The notes beneath the pieces are model-generated. The model worked only from the letters and a program-made list of their open reading frames with translations. It made no database searches and was not told the origin of the DNA. A DNA stretch of 10,988 nt. Origin: Candidatus Altimarinota bacterium (GTDB lineage Bacteria > Patescibacteriota > Gracilibacteria > UBA4473). The translations under genes were made by a program, and so were the position numbers. How positions within the stretch are numbered: position 1 is the stretch's first letter; each line of letters begins with the position of its first letter. The stretch lies in NCBI GenBank assembly GCA_018401175.1, contig JAGYLK010000166.1, positions 1-10,988 on the forward strand, written 5' to 3'. Positions 1 to 5,941 of this stretch are shown piece by piece.

Positions 1-95
1 TGAAGGGCTTGGTTAAATAGTAGAGTTTCCATGTCCTTTGTTCCTTGCCATGTACTAAGTTGTAACCAAGGTCGGAGTGCATCTTTATAGTTCAT
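1..95 (-). CDS. Hypothetical protein, 5' part only (runs off the left edge)
   Basis: An ATG at 93-95 opens a minus-strand frame with no stop to the window edge, 31 full codons. It begins MNYKDALRPWLQLSTWQGTK and continues with acidic and hydrophobic residues. I do not recognise the family. The composition (Trp-, Leu- and charge-containing, few rare residues) looks like real protein rather than a shadow frame, and the ATG sits just after a run of A on the coding strand, in a spacer divergent from rnpB. A -10-like TTTAAT lies at 106-111, ten bases before the ATG, with no convincing -35. Only the start is visible, so function, length and even reality as a gene are uncertain. Confidence 0.5.
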   Translation of the reverse strand, partial: MNYKDALRPWLQLSTWQGTKDMETLLFNQAL

Positions 96-170
96 TTTTT
101 TTAGGATTAAAATTATTGCAATGATATTCTTTTAAATTTACAGAGTCAAAAGGGGGAACAAAGAAGACTC

Positions 171-204
171 TTGCAAAATGTAGAAAAAAAGCTACATTCC
201 CCAC
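171..204 (+). promoter_or_regulatory. Promoter of rnpB
   Basis: A -35 box TTGCAA (171-176) and a -10 box TACATT (193-198) are 16 bases apart. Seven bases later comes G205, the first base of the pairing that I take as helix P1 of RNase P RNA. Transcription start and mature 5' end would then nearly coincide. A 7-bp inverted repeat (AATGTAG 177-183, CTACATT 192-198) covers the spacer and the -10 box. It could be an operator or chance. Confidence 0.5.
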
Positions 205-582
205 GCTCTTTGGTATGTTGTCGCTCCTTAATTTTTTTAAGGGGAGGAAAGTCCGCGCCACACGAACACAACAAAAACGGCTCACGGCCGATCACCTCAT
301 TTGCAAAAATGGGGGAGGGAAAGTGTCGCAGAAACAATACGTCCCCGCAACCCGGGGCTCCGGTGAAACGTCTGTGAGGTGATGCTCGCAGGGCAATATG
401 TTGCAAAGCATATTGAGTGGTAAACCCTTTTGGTGGAGAGGCAGGTGGCCCGAACGAGATGAGTGGTGATGTTCCCACGTTCGAATTTCGACCTCGGTCC
501 TGCTGATGACACTGAATAGAAATGTTCAGGATAAGAGAAATGACAACACTCGACAGAACGCGGCTTATTCCATACAGAGCAA
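205..582 (+). ncRNA. rnpB: RNase P RNA, bacterial type A-like
   Basis: This is the catalytic RNA of ribonuclease P, which removes 5' leaders from tRNA precursors. Conserved pieces occur in the right order: GAGGAAAGUCC at 244-254, CAGAAACAAUAC near 329-340, GGUGAAAC near 362, GGUAAACCC at 419-427 (the L15 loop whose GGU pairs with tRNA CCA), and ACAGAACGCGGCUUAU at 553-568. Helix P4 is supported by covariation: CCGCG (253-257) pairs with CGCGG (559-563), where E. coli has CCGGG/CCCGG. The ends come from P1: GCUCU (205-209) with AGAGC (576-580) and GUAUG (213-217) with CAUAC (571-575), a 3-base bulge on the 5' side. CUCCUUAA/UUAAGG around 224-246 fits P3, and CAAUAUG/CAUAUUG (about 394-417) makes another stem. 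Exact ends are uncertain by a few bases. Confidence 0.95.
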
Positions 583-608
583 ACTCGTCAATTCGTTGGC
601 GGGTTTTT
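581..608 (+). terminator. Rho-independent terminator of rnpB
   Basis: AAACTCGTC (581-589) and GGCGGGTTT (598-606) form a 9-bp stem with G-U pairs around an 8-base loop. The T run 604-608 forms the end of the stem and the tail. It follows directly on the P1 3' strand of RNase P RNA. Confidence 0.65.
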
Positions 609-613
609 AAGAT

Positions 614-648
614 AAGTCAAAAAGCTAAAAAGTCTACAAGTCAAAAAG
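614..648. repeat. Intergenic AAGTCAAAAAG-type repeat, copy 1
   Basis: Two exact AAGTCAAAAAG units (614-624 and 638-648) flank a related CTAAAAAGTC. The same unit recurs in spacers near 3983 and 5961, and in the opposite orientation near 6033. No function can be read from the sequence. Confidence 0.6.
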
Positions 649-686
649 TTTGCTCCAAAGGAAATCTCCCTTTATTCTGAACATAT

Positions 687-721
687 ACAGTTTTTTAAAA
701 CTATTCACTATATAAAACTGT
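687..721 (+). promoter_or_regulatory. Inverted repeat and possible promoter upstream of the doxX-like gene
   Basis: ACAGTTTT (687-694) and AAAACTGT (714-721) are perfect 8-bp inverted arms. The left arm also belongs to a smaller palindrome, AGTTTT-TT-AAAACT (689-702). Between the arms lies TATATAAAA (709-717), a plausible -10 element, which would start transcription near 723 and leave a leader of about 18 bases. No good -35 is visible. This could be an operator overlapping a promoter. Confidence 0.35.
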
Positions 722-741
722 TATCTCTTAACTTTCTTTAC

Positions 742-1176
742 ATGCAGTGTTTGCTCTCTCGGTTTACTGGTCCACAAAAAGCAGAATGGCTTTTGCGTTG
801 GGCGTTGGCGGTGTTTTTCTTTTTGTCAGGATTCGGAAAAATAATGGGAGGTGTGTCTGCGTTTGTATATCAAATGACTCCCGGATTTGAAGACACATTT
901 CTTCCGCTCGGATTAGTAGCTGGATTCTTTTGGGTTGTTCCCTTTTTAGAACTCGTTCTTGGAATATTCCTTTTTGTGGGACTGAGACGAGAATTTACTC
1001 TTTGGCTTACAGGACTACTTTTGATTCTTTTTCTTTTCGGACACAAACTCAAAGGTGATGGATCTGCTATGATGCCAATGTTTGTCTACTTATTAGTCGT
1101 TTCTGCTACGTTATATCTTCCTGCAGCGTGGAATGTGGCGTGCCCATTAGAAAAGAAGTGTTCTTCTAAAAAATGA
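742..1176 (+). CDS. DoxX/MauE-like small integral membrane protein
   Basis: A 144-residue protein with four predicted membrane segments (about 15-35, 56-80, 86-101, 110-130). The N-terminal pattern LRWALAVFFFLSGFGKIMGG (19-38), followed by a Phe/Gly-rich loop and then E70 with LGIFLFVGL (73-81), matches the DoxX family and the related MauE fold. Members often act in membrane redox or thiol chemistry, but many are uncharacterised, so the substrate is unknown. Cysteines lie at 3, 134 and 140, and the tail is basic (KKCSSKK). The ATG at 742 has no Shine-Dalgarno sequence, and no better start is visible upstream. The gene is monocistronic: the rnpB terminator lies before it and a strong terminator follows. 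TGA is its stop. Confidence 0.7.
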   Translation: MQCLLSRFTGPQKAEWLLRWALAVFFFLSGFGKIMGGVSAFVYQMTPGFEDTFLPLGLVAGFFWVVPFLELVLGIFLFVGLRREFTLWLTGLLLILFLFGHKLKGDGSAMMPMFVYLLVVSATLYLPAAWNVACPLEKKCSSKK

Positions 1177-1185
1177 TGATTTGAT

Positions 1186-1218
1186 GAGAGACTGCTCTTG
1201 CAGTCTCTCTCTTTTTTT
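1186..1218 (+). terminator. Strong rho-independent terminator after the doxX-like gene
   Basis: GAGAGACTG (1186-1194) and CAGTCTCTC (1201-1209) form a perfect 9-bp stem with a CTCTTG loop. A seven-T run follows at 1212-1218. It starts 9 bases after the doxX-like stop and overlaps the rmlD promoter. Confidence 0.9.
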
Positions 1219-1233
1219 GCTACAACCCGAGTA
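1198..1233 (+). promoter_or_regulatory. Promoter of rmlD, inside the preceding terminator
   Basis: The -35-like TTGCAG (1198-1203) and -10-like TACAAC (1221-1226) are 17 bases apart. TGC (1218-1220) supplies an extended -10. Seven bases separate the -10 from ATG 1234, so transcription would begin at or beside the start codon. The -35 lies in the loop and right arm of the terminator hairpin, and the spacer includes its T run. Confidence 0.5.
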
Positions 1234-2061
1234 ATGCGCATTTTATTGCTGGGGAAAACTGGATTGCTGGGGTCGGATTTTTTCGATCTCCTTTCTCTTC
1301 GAGAAAATATCGAATTGTTTGCTCCTTCGCATCGAGAGTTAGATCTTTTGAATGCAGCACAAGTAAATGCTTTTTTGGCAGGACAGTTTTTTGATCGCAT
1401 TATTAACTGTGTGGGATATACCAATGTTGATTTGGCAGAAACAGAAAGAGGGCGTTGCAAACAACTCAATGTTCAGGTGCTCGATACGATTTTGTCTCAT
1501 AGACAGCCGATTATTAATTTTTCCACGGATTATATATTTGACGCACCAGTGGGGACTTCTATCCGCGAAGATTCTATTCGTGCGCCATTGAATTATTACG
1601 GAGAAACAAAAAAACAAGCCGAATTACTCTTAGAAGCATACCCATTTTCGTGGTGGAATATTCGCACTTCTTGGTTATTTGGGACTTCAGGAAAAAACTT
1701 TATTTCTACTATTCTCGAAAAATCAAAAACAGAACCTTCTCTGCGAGTGGTTTCGGATGAAATCGGGCGGCCCACGTCAGCGCGCGATTTGGCCAAATTT
1801 GTAATCGAGGAATTTATCAACAAAACACCAGAAAAGGGACATTTCCACTTGCAAAACACAGGAGATCCCTGCAGTTGGGCAGATTTGGCGGAGTATGTAT
1901 TACAAAAAACAGGATCAAAAACGACGGTACATCGTATTTCTTCTGATTCTATTGACCGTCCCGCGCGTCGTCCAAAAAACTCCGTGTTGGCAAATACAAA
2001 AATGCTGCGACAAATGCGTCCGTGGAAAGAAGCGGTGGATGTCTTTTTGGGGAGAGATTAG
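1234..2061 (+). CDS. rmlD: dTDP-4-dehydrorhamnose reductase (RmlD)
   Basis: Catalyses the last step of dTDP-L-rhamnose synthesis, the NAD(P)H-dependent reduction of dTDP-4-dehydrorhamnose, in the cytoplasm. The product supplies rhamnose for surface polysaccharides. The 275-residue protein is full length for the family. It shows the Rossmann nucleotide-binding motif GKTGLLG (7-13), NCVGYTNVDLAE (58-69), STDYIFD (97-103), the catalytic YxxxK (Y122, K126) in YYGETK, RTSWLFG (144-150), DEIGRPTSARDLA (175-187) and the C-terminal RPARRPKNSVL (242-252). A longer frame opens at TTG 1198, but that lies within the terminator hairpin. ATG 1234 starts directly at the conserved MRILLLGKTG, so it is preferred. 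No rmlA, rmlB or rmlC is in the window. An NAD(P)-dependent sugar reductase of a related branch remains possible. Confidence 0.9.
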   Translation: MRILLLGKTGLLGSDFFDLLSLRENIELFAPSHRELDLLNAAQVNAFLAGQFFDRIINCVGYTNVDLAETERGRCKQLNVQVLDTILSHRQPIINFSTDYIFDAPVGTSIREDSIRAPLNYYGETKKQAELLLEAYPFSWWNIRTSWLFGTSGKNFISTILEKSKTEPSLRVVSDEIGRPTSARDLAKFVIEEFINKTPEKGHFHLQNTGDPCSWADLAEYVLQKTGSKTTVHRISSDSIDRPARRPKNSVLANTKMLRQMRPWKEAVDVFLGRD

Positions 2062-2064
2062 AAG

Positions 2065-2090
2065 AACTTCAAACGCCAAACTTCAGACTT
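2065..2090. repeat. AACTTC-rich spacer between convergent rmlD and the wecA-like gene
   Basis: The 62-base convergent spacer (2062-2123) carries two AACTTC units about 12 bases apart, in a stretch of short AAACTTC/AGACTTT words. It resembles the spacers at 5338-5364 and 7103-7140. No convincing terminator hairpin is visible for either gene. Confidence 0.3.
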
Positions 2091-2123
2091 TCCTTTTTGG
2101 TCAAACACACTTCACATAAAATT

Positions 2124-3110
2124 TTATCCTTCTGTCCTTCTCCAAAAATGAACGGATAGAAGTGCGCCACCGACAATAATGGCTCCTGTTAATTTTCCCC
2201 ATCCGGGGAGAAAAAGCGATCCTATGCCGAGAAGAGCCGAACAGAGCAAGAGAACGATAACAGCCTTTTGTTCTCCGATTTTCTTCGTGAGGGCATGATG
2301 TAAGTGGCGTTGATCTCCTTTGAGCGGGGATTGTTTATCTAAAAAAATTCGACGTAAAATAACAACTATTGCATCGAGAAGCGGGATTCCCAGAAGTAAT
2401 ACGGTGGTGGCAATTTTGGTTCCCGCTACAATAGAGAGGACTCCCAGAAGCAGCCCCAATACTTGTGACCCAGTATCGCCGAGGAGTATTTTTCCTCTGA
2501 AAAATAAAAACCATGCACCAATACATATTCCAGCAAGAGAAAACGTTATCGTTAAAAAAGTTGGTAAATTTGTTTCCCAGGCGACTTCGGGACGAATGAG
2601 ACCAAAGAGTCCGAGCGTGAGAAATCCTATTCCCGAAACGCCGACACACAATCCCTTAAGTCCATCAAACCAGTTCAGTGCATTTTGAACCAAAATAAGC
2701 CATAGGATGGTTCCCCCTATTCCGAGAAGCTCAGGGAGCAAAAACATTCCTTCTCCAAACGGGTTTCCAATCTGTTGAATCTGGATTCCAAAAACAATGG
2801 TAATAGCACCAGCTATGAGTAATTGCGTGGCGAGGCGAGTGGTAGCAGGAAGCTGGAGACGATCATCAAGAAAGGAAATGATTCCCGTTACTCCAATAAT
2901 GCCAGCGAATCCATACCATTGGAAATATATACAAACGAGAATTGCTAAGATCGCGAGTACAATTCCTCCGGGATAGGGGATTTTATCTCGTTGTAATCCA
3001 TATCGTTCTGGAAAGTCGAGCAATCCTATTTTGGGGAATAGTTTTATTGCCAAAAGTGTGCAGAAAAGTCCTGCAACAATTCCTGTCAAAAATAATTCCA
3101 TTAAATGCAT
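2124..3110 (-). CDS. WecA/TagO-type polyprenyl-phosphate sugar-1-phosphate transferase (glycosyltransferase family 4)
   Basis: A 328-residue multi-spanning membrane enzyme of the MraY/WecA superfamily. These enzymes transfer a sugar phosphate, often GlcNAc-1-phosphate, from UDP-sugar to undecaprenyl phosphate, starting a lipid-linked glycan at the inner membrane face. Visible family motifs are DFPERYGLQRDKIPYPGG (32-49), the DD pair (82-83) in FLDDR, NALNWFDGLKGL (143-154), GDTGS (211-215), the PLLDAIVVILRR segment (243-254), and SPLKGDQRHLHHAL (261-274), the cytoplasmic His/Asp loop. The latter, with its DQRHLHH signature, favours the WecA/TagO/Rfe branch over MraY, as does the absence of the usual MraY peptidoglycan gene neighbours. 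The sugar substrate cannot be told. It is transcribed alone from a promoter just upstream, convergent with rmlD. Start ATG 3110 is fixed by that promoter; M4 is an alternative. Confidence 0.85.
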   Translation of the reverse strand: MHLMELFLTGIVAGLFCTLLAIKLFPKIGLLDFPERYGLQRDKIPYPGGIVLAILAILVCIYFQWYGFAGIIGVTGIISFLDDRLQLPATTRLATQLLIAGAITIVFGIQIQQIGNPFGEGMFLLPELLGIGGTILWLILVQNALNWFDGLKGLCVGVSGIGFLTLGLFGLIRPEVAWETNLPTFLTITFSLAGICIGAWFLFFRGKILLGDTGSQVLGLLLGVLSIVAGTKIATTVLLLGIPLLDAIVVILRRIFLDKQSPLKGDQRHLHHALTKKIGEQKAVIVLLLCSALLGIGSLFLPGWGKLTGAIIVGGALLSVHFWRRTEG

Positions 3111-3117
3111 CGAAAAA

Positions 3118-3145
3118 AGAATAGCATAAATTACTGAATAGTTAA
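3118..3145 (-). promoter_or_regulatory. Promoter of the wecA-like gene
   Basis: On the minus strand, the -35-like TTAACT (3140-3145) and -10 TATTCT (3118-3123) are 16 bases apart, with an extended TGC (3124-3126). Seven bases separate the -10 from ATG 3110, predicting a leaderless message. Confidence 0.5.
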
Positions 3146-3174
3146 GCGTTTGGAATGAAGTATAATGAGAGTTG

Positions 3175-3203
3175 AAAAAACAAAAACCTCACCGGAGTGA
3201 GGT
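3175..3203 (-). terminator. Rho-independent terminator of rplY
   Basis: On the minus strand, ACCTCAC (3203-3197) and GTGAGGT (3192-3186) form a 7-bp stem with a TCCG tetraloop. The tail is TTTTTGTTTTTT. It lies 28 bases past the rplY stop. Confidence 0.85.
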
Positions 3204-3230
3204 CTTTCTTTTTCGTTTTGTAATATCGTC

Positions 3231-3884
3231 TTACTCCGATTTTCCCTCTTCATCCTCTTCTTCTGGTTTCTGTCCGGTGACTTCCACCTCAGCTGATTCA
3301 GGAGCTTCTTCTTCCTCTTTTTCTTCTGTGTGTCCTGCTACAGAACAAATAATAATCTCAGGAGCAATTCCCATAATTTCAAATTTCTTTTCATCAATAT
3401 TCAAGTCGGCAACACAGAGGTGATCATTCATATTTACCAAAGAAGAGATATCCAATAAAAATGATTTTGGAATATCTGTTGGGAGACATCGCACTTCAAT
3501 TGTATGATATTTGGCAAGAAATGTTCCTCCGAGTTTTACAGCAGGAGATTCTCCGATAAATTCAATTGGAACAGCTACGATGGTTGCCTCTTTTATATTT
3601 ACTGCCAAGAAATCCAGATGCGCCAATTCGTGACGAACGGGATGAATAGAGACTGCTTTGATAATAACGGAGTGTTTTTTTCCTTCTACCTCGAGATCGA
3701 TAAGCGCTGACATTCCCGCCTTTCTGTATACACGAAGGGCAGCAGAGGCATCAACAGAAAGAGCCATAGGATCAACCCCGTGACCGTACATCACGGCAAG
3801 AACATTTCCGGCATCACGAACTTCGCGACGAGCGGTTTTTCCTACTGTACGTTTTGTGGCCGATAAGGTGAATTTTTCAGACAT
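3231..3884 (-). CDS. rplY: Ribosomal protein bL25, long CTC/TL5 type
   Basis: A 5S rRNA-binding protein of the large ribosomal subunit. Of 217 residues, about 1-92 form the L25 domain: the start SEKFTLSATKRTVGKTARREVRDAG, here split as SEKFTLSATKR (2-12) and GKTARREVRDAG (15-26), then VLAVMYGHG (28-36) and the signature HPVRHELAHLDF (81-92). About 93-182 form the beta-rich C-terminal domain of the CTC type. Residues 187-217 are a strongly acidic tail. The frame extends upstream to ATG 3941, but that start lies before the predicted transcription start (about 3920), so the ATG at 3882-3884, where similarity begins, is chosen. The leader would be about 36 bases, without a well-placed Shine-Dalgarno sequence. 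A dedicated promoter and terminator make it a single-gene unit. Confidence 0.93.
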   Translation of the reverse strand: MSEKFTLSATKRTVGKTARREVRDAGNVLAVMYGHGVDPMALSVDASAALRVYRKAGMSALIDLEVEGKKHSVIIKAVSIHPVRHELAHLDFLAVNIKEATIVAVPIEFIGESPAVKLGGTFLAKYHTIEVRCLPTDIPKSFLLDISSLVNMNDHLCVADLNIDEKKFEIMGIAPEIIICSVAGHTEEKEEEEAPESAEVEVTGQKPEEEDEEGKSE

Positions 3885-3926
3885 TTGATTCAAATTTTCA
3901 ATCCTCACACGCTGCGAGGCGGCGGG

Positions 3927-3954
3927 ATTGTACGAGTTCATGCGGCGCTGTCAA
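3927..3954 (-). promoter_or_regulatory. Near-consensus sigma70-type promoter of rplY
   Basis: On the minus strand, TTGACA (3949-3954) is a perfect -35, and TACAAT (3927-3932) matches five of six -10 bases; the spacer is 16. The predicted start is near 3920, which excludes the longer reading-frame start at 3941. Confidence 0.8.
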
Positions 3955-3973
3955 GTTTTATGGAAGAAGTATA

Positions 3974-4004
3974 AAAGTTCAAAAGTCAAAAAGTCAAAAA
4001 GTTC
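3974..4004. repeat. Intergenic AAGTCAAAAAG-type repeat, copy 2
   Basis: Tandem AAAGTTC and AAGTC units spaced by A runs, including two overlapping AAGTCAAAAAG units (3983-3993, 3991-4001). It lies in the 3955-4097 spacer between the rplY promoter and the rseP stop. The rest of that spacer holds only weak hairpins (for example GTTCTCATC/GATGAAC around 4062-4082) and no clear terminator for rseP. Confidence 0.6.
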
Positions 4005-4097
4005 GCTTGAAGAGTCTCGTATTTAAAGGGAACGAGTATGAACTTCCAGCGCTAAATGCTCAGTTCTCATCTAATGATGAACGACTGATTTCTATTT

Positions 4098-4979
4098 TTA
4101 TGAAGTGAAAATTCGTACCAGATCTTGCCACGTAACCGCAACAATCAAGAGCATCAATAATCCAAAGCCGATAGAATGTACCCACATTTCAAATTTTGCA
4201 GGAACTTTTCTTCGCACAATACATTCAACTATTTGGAATAAAAAACGTCCTCCATCGAGCGCCGGAATCGGAAGTAAGTTCATAACCGCAAGAGAGATGG
4301 AAAGAAGCGCTGTAAGTTTTAAAATAGCCGCTATTCCTGCAGGAAGAATACGGTGTGTCGCTTCGGCTATTCCAACAGGTCCAGCAAGTCCATCAGGAAG
4401 CTTTCCTTGAGAAAGTAAATCAACGGGAATTTCAGCAGCTTTTTCTACTACCGCTTTGGAAATGCGCCATGTTTCTGTCGTTGCAAAAATTAATGATTGA
4501 GGAAAGGAAACGCGTACCTCTTTGATTTCTAATATTTTTTGATTTCCTTCCGCATCTGGTTCCCCAAGGACAACAAGTCCTTGTTCGATAGCGCGGTCGA
4601 CATCGGCATCAGAAATAAGAATCGGCGTTGTTCCGGCTGTAAATAATCCAGAAAGGATGATTATAGCAAAGACGAAATTCATAAAAATTCCGGCAAGAGT
4701 AATAGCCATACGTCGCCAGAGTTTTGCTTTTTCAAATGAATCAGGAGCAGCAGATTCTTCTTCCTCTCCCAACATTCGTACATATCCGCCAAAAGGAACA
4801 ATTCCCGCGGAATATTCCACACCATTTTTTTTCTTCTTCCAGAATTTTTTTCCAAACCCGAGTCCAAATTCCAAGACCCGAACGCCGGACCATCGGGCGA
4901 CAAAGAAATGTCCCGCTTCGTGAACCAAGATTAACGCAGAAAAAACCAATAAGAAAACGAGGAGAGAAAGGAAAATCAT
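4098..4979 (-). CDS. rseP: RseP-family site-2 membrane metalloprotease, short form
   Basis: An intramembrane zinc protease (M50B family) that cuts transmembrane segments of regulatory proteins or leftover signal peptides. The HEAGH zinc motif (20-24) lies in the first membrane segment. Then come FGLGFGKKFW (38-47), VPFGGYVRMLGEE (61-73), a second membrane segment (about 92-114), GPVGIA (200-205), the zinc-ligand motif NLLPIPALDGG (234-244, D242) in the third segment, and a last segment (about 270-285). At 293 residues it is much shorter than E. coli RseP (450). Residues 115-165, where PDZ domains normally lie, show no GL-x-x-GD-type PDZ pattern. Its ATG overlaps the yidD stop by four bases (ATGA), so translation is probably coupled. 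It is the last gene of the ruvA-yidD-rseP unit. Confidence 0.9.
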   Translation of the reverse strand: MIFLSLLVFLLVFSALILVHEAGHFFVARWSGVRVLEFGLGFGKKFWKKKKNGVEYSAGIVPFGGYVRMLGEEEESAAPDSFEKAKLWRRMAITLAGIFMNFVFAIIILSGLFTAGTTPILISDADVDRAIEQGLVVLGEPDAEGNQKILEIKEVRVSFPQSLIFATTETWRISKAVVEKAAEIPVDLLSQGKLPDGLAGPVGIAEATHRILPAGIAAILKLTALLSISLAVMNLLPIPALDGGRFLFQIVECIVRRKVPAKFEMWVHSIGFGLLMLLIVAVTWQDLVRIFTS

Positions 4980-5332
4980 TTGTGCAGATGATGATGCGAA
5001 ATATTCAAAAACTTCGGAGGCAGTGTACTTTGTAATACGGGGTCGTCAACTCCGACTCCAGGAGGAAGATCGATTCCCCCTCTTGACCAGGGAGTGCATC
5101 GCACAATTCGCCAAAAAATTTTCCAGAGAGAAAGAATAAACCCTCTCTTTTCTAATGTAATGCGTGCGTATTCCGAACAGGTAGGGAAAAATCGACATCC
5201 AGAAGTAGGATTTAATTTTCCGGTAGGAGAATGATCCGGAGAAAATGTTTTTTGGTACAGTTTTATCAAGAGAATGACTCCTCTTGCCATACCTTTATCT
5301 AGTAGTTCTGGAAGTGTAATGAACCATTTCAT
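4976..5332 (-). CDS. yidD: YidD, membrane protein insertion efficiency factor
   Basis: A small membrane-associated protein thought to help YidC/SRP-dependent insertion of inner-membrane proteins. The core reads LLIKLYQKTFSP (21-32), CRFFPTCSEYA (46-56, with C46 and C52), a basic amphipathic stretch to C79 (RIVRCTPW), and GGIDLPPGVGVDDPVL (85-100). At 118 residues it is longer than the usual 70-90. The extra parts are about 14 residues before M15 and a tail of about 18 residues ending HHHLHK. M15 is an alternative start; ATG 5332 is kept because it fits the 32-base gap after ruvA. The stop TGA overlaps the rseP ATG. The nearby rpmH-rnpA-yidC setting usual for yidD is absent. Confidence 0.9.
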   Translation of the reverse strand: MKWFITLPELLDKGMARGVILLIKLYQKTFSPDHSPTGKLNPTSGCRFFPTCSEYARITLEKRGFILSLWKIFWRIVRCTPWSRGGIDLPPGVGVDDPVLQSTLPPKFLNISHHHLHK

Positions 5333-5337
5333 TTGGA

Positions 5338-5364
5338 GATTGAAATTTGAAGTTTGTAGTTTGA
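5338..5364. repeat. TTTGAAGTTTG-type spacer between ruvA and yidD
   Basis: Short tandem words TTGAAATTTGAAG and TTTGTAGTTTGAC fill the 32-base gap between the two genes. They resemble the spacers at 2065-2090 and 7103-7140 in the opposite orientation. Confidence 0.35.
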
Positions 5365-5934
5365 CTACGCGTTACTCGAGAGAAAAAACTTCACGAGAGT
5401 TTCAGTACTTGCTTGTTCAGGCGCTTGTTGAAGAATTTCATGAATCATTCGTGGATCATATCCAAGATTTTTTAACGCATCTGTTGCCTCGATCATAGCC
5501 GTCGATTGCGGGATTTGTGTAGCGCCAGCAGTCTCCAGATTGAGTTTTCCTCGTAATTCTACAATAAGCCGCTCAGCGGTCTTTTTGCCTAACCCAGGAA
5601 TTCTTGTTAAAAAAGGAACATCGCCTTCGGCCACCGCTTTTTGAAATTGATCTGCGGGAGTAGAGACCATTGCCAGTGCGGTTTTTGGACCAATGCCAGA
5701 AACACCGATAAGTTTTTCAAATAAAGATTTTTCCATATCTGACCCAAATCCATAGAGCGTGATTTCTTGTTCTCGCACGATGGTGAAGATTGTTGCCGAA
5801 AACGTTTCCCCTTCTCGTACTTCTGCCAGAAGCGATCCAGCCGGGATGACGTCATATCCAACACCTCCAGGAGTGAGAACGAGAATTTTGCGAGGAGAAA
5901 CAGTTGCAACGGTGCCAGAGAGAAATCCTATCAT
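5365..5934 (-). CDS. ruvA: Holliday junction branch migration protein RuvA
   Basis: Binds four-way DNA junctions as a tetramer and loads the RuvB motor for branch migration in recombination repair. The 189 residues have the family order: an N-terminal OB fold starting MIGFLSGTV with GGVGYDV (23-29) and LYGFGS (60-65); two helix-hairpin-helix motifs, VSGIGPKTAL (78-87) and IPGLGKKTAERL (112-123); and the C-terminal RuvB-contacting domain with DALKNLGYD (152-160). The frame is open to ATG 5967, which would add 11 residues, but the -10 box sits between the two starts. The conserved MIGFL start at 5934 is therefore preferred. It begins a likely operon with yidD and rseP. The fixed 7-base gap to the -10 predicts a leaderless mRNA. 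ruvB and ruvC are not in the window. Confidence 0.95.
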   Translation of the reverse strand: MIGFLSGTVATVSPRKILVLTPGGVGYDVIPAGSLLAEVREGETFSATIFTIVREQEITLYGFGSDMEKSLFEKLIGVSGIGPKTALAMVSTPADQFQKAVAEGDVPFLTRIPGLGKKTAERLIVELRGKLNLETAGATQIPQSTAMIEATDALKNLGYDPRMIHEILQQAPEQASTETLVKFFLSSNA

Positions 5935-5941
5935 CAGGAGC

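Noticed and set aside
8..70. Inverted repeat CTTGGTTA/TAACCAAG with inner TAGTA/TACTA, possibly a structured RNA
   Set aside because: It lies inside the open minus-strand frame at the left edge, the loop is about 30 bases and no RNA family is recognisable. Chance pairing is more likely.
177..198. AATGTAG/CTACATT hairpin as a terminator
   Set aside because: No T run follows on the plus strand, and the right arm fits better as the -10 box of rnpB.
171..377. Open frames on both strands across 146-512
   Set aside because: They overlap RNase P RNA, whose conserved blocks explain the sequence; the translations have no protein-like features.
742..1176. UGA read as glycine, as in Gracilibacteria or Absconditabacteria
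   Set aside because: TGA ends the doxX-like gene, yidD and metK just where the proteins should end, directly before terminators, overlapping starts or promoter boxes.
2320..2688. Plus-strand frame inside the wecA-like gene, and similar long frames opposite rseP and the LCP gene
   Set aside because: They are antisense shadows of strongly conserved genes; the translations are rich in Ser, Arg and Pro and match nothing recognisable.
4055..4085. Hairpin GTTCTCATC/GATGAAC as the rseP terminator
   Set aside because: The stem has a bulge and there is no T run on the minus strand after it.
5937..5940. AGGAG-like bases near the ruvA start as a ribosome binding site
   Set aside because: They read AGGAG on the plus strand; ruvA is on the minus strand, where the bases are CTCCT.
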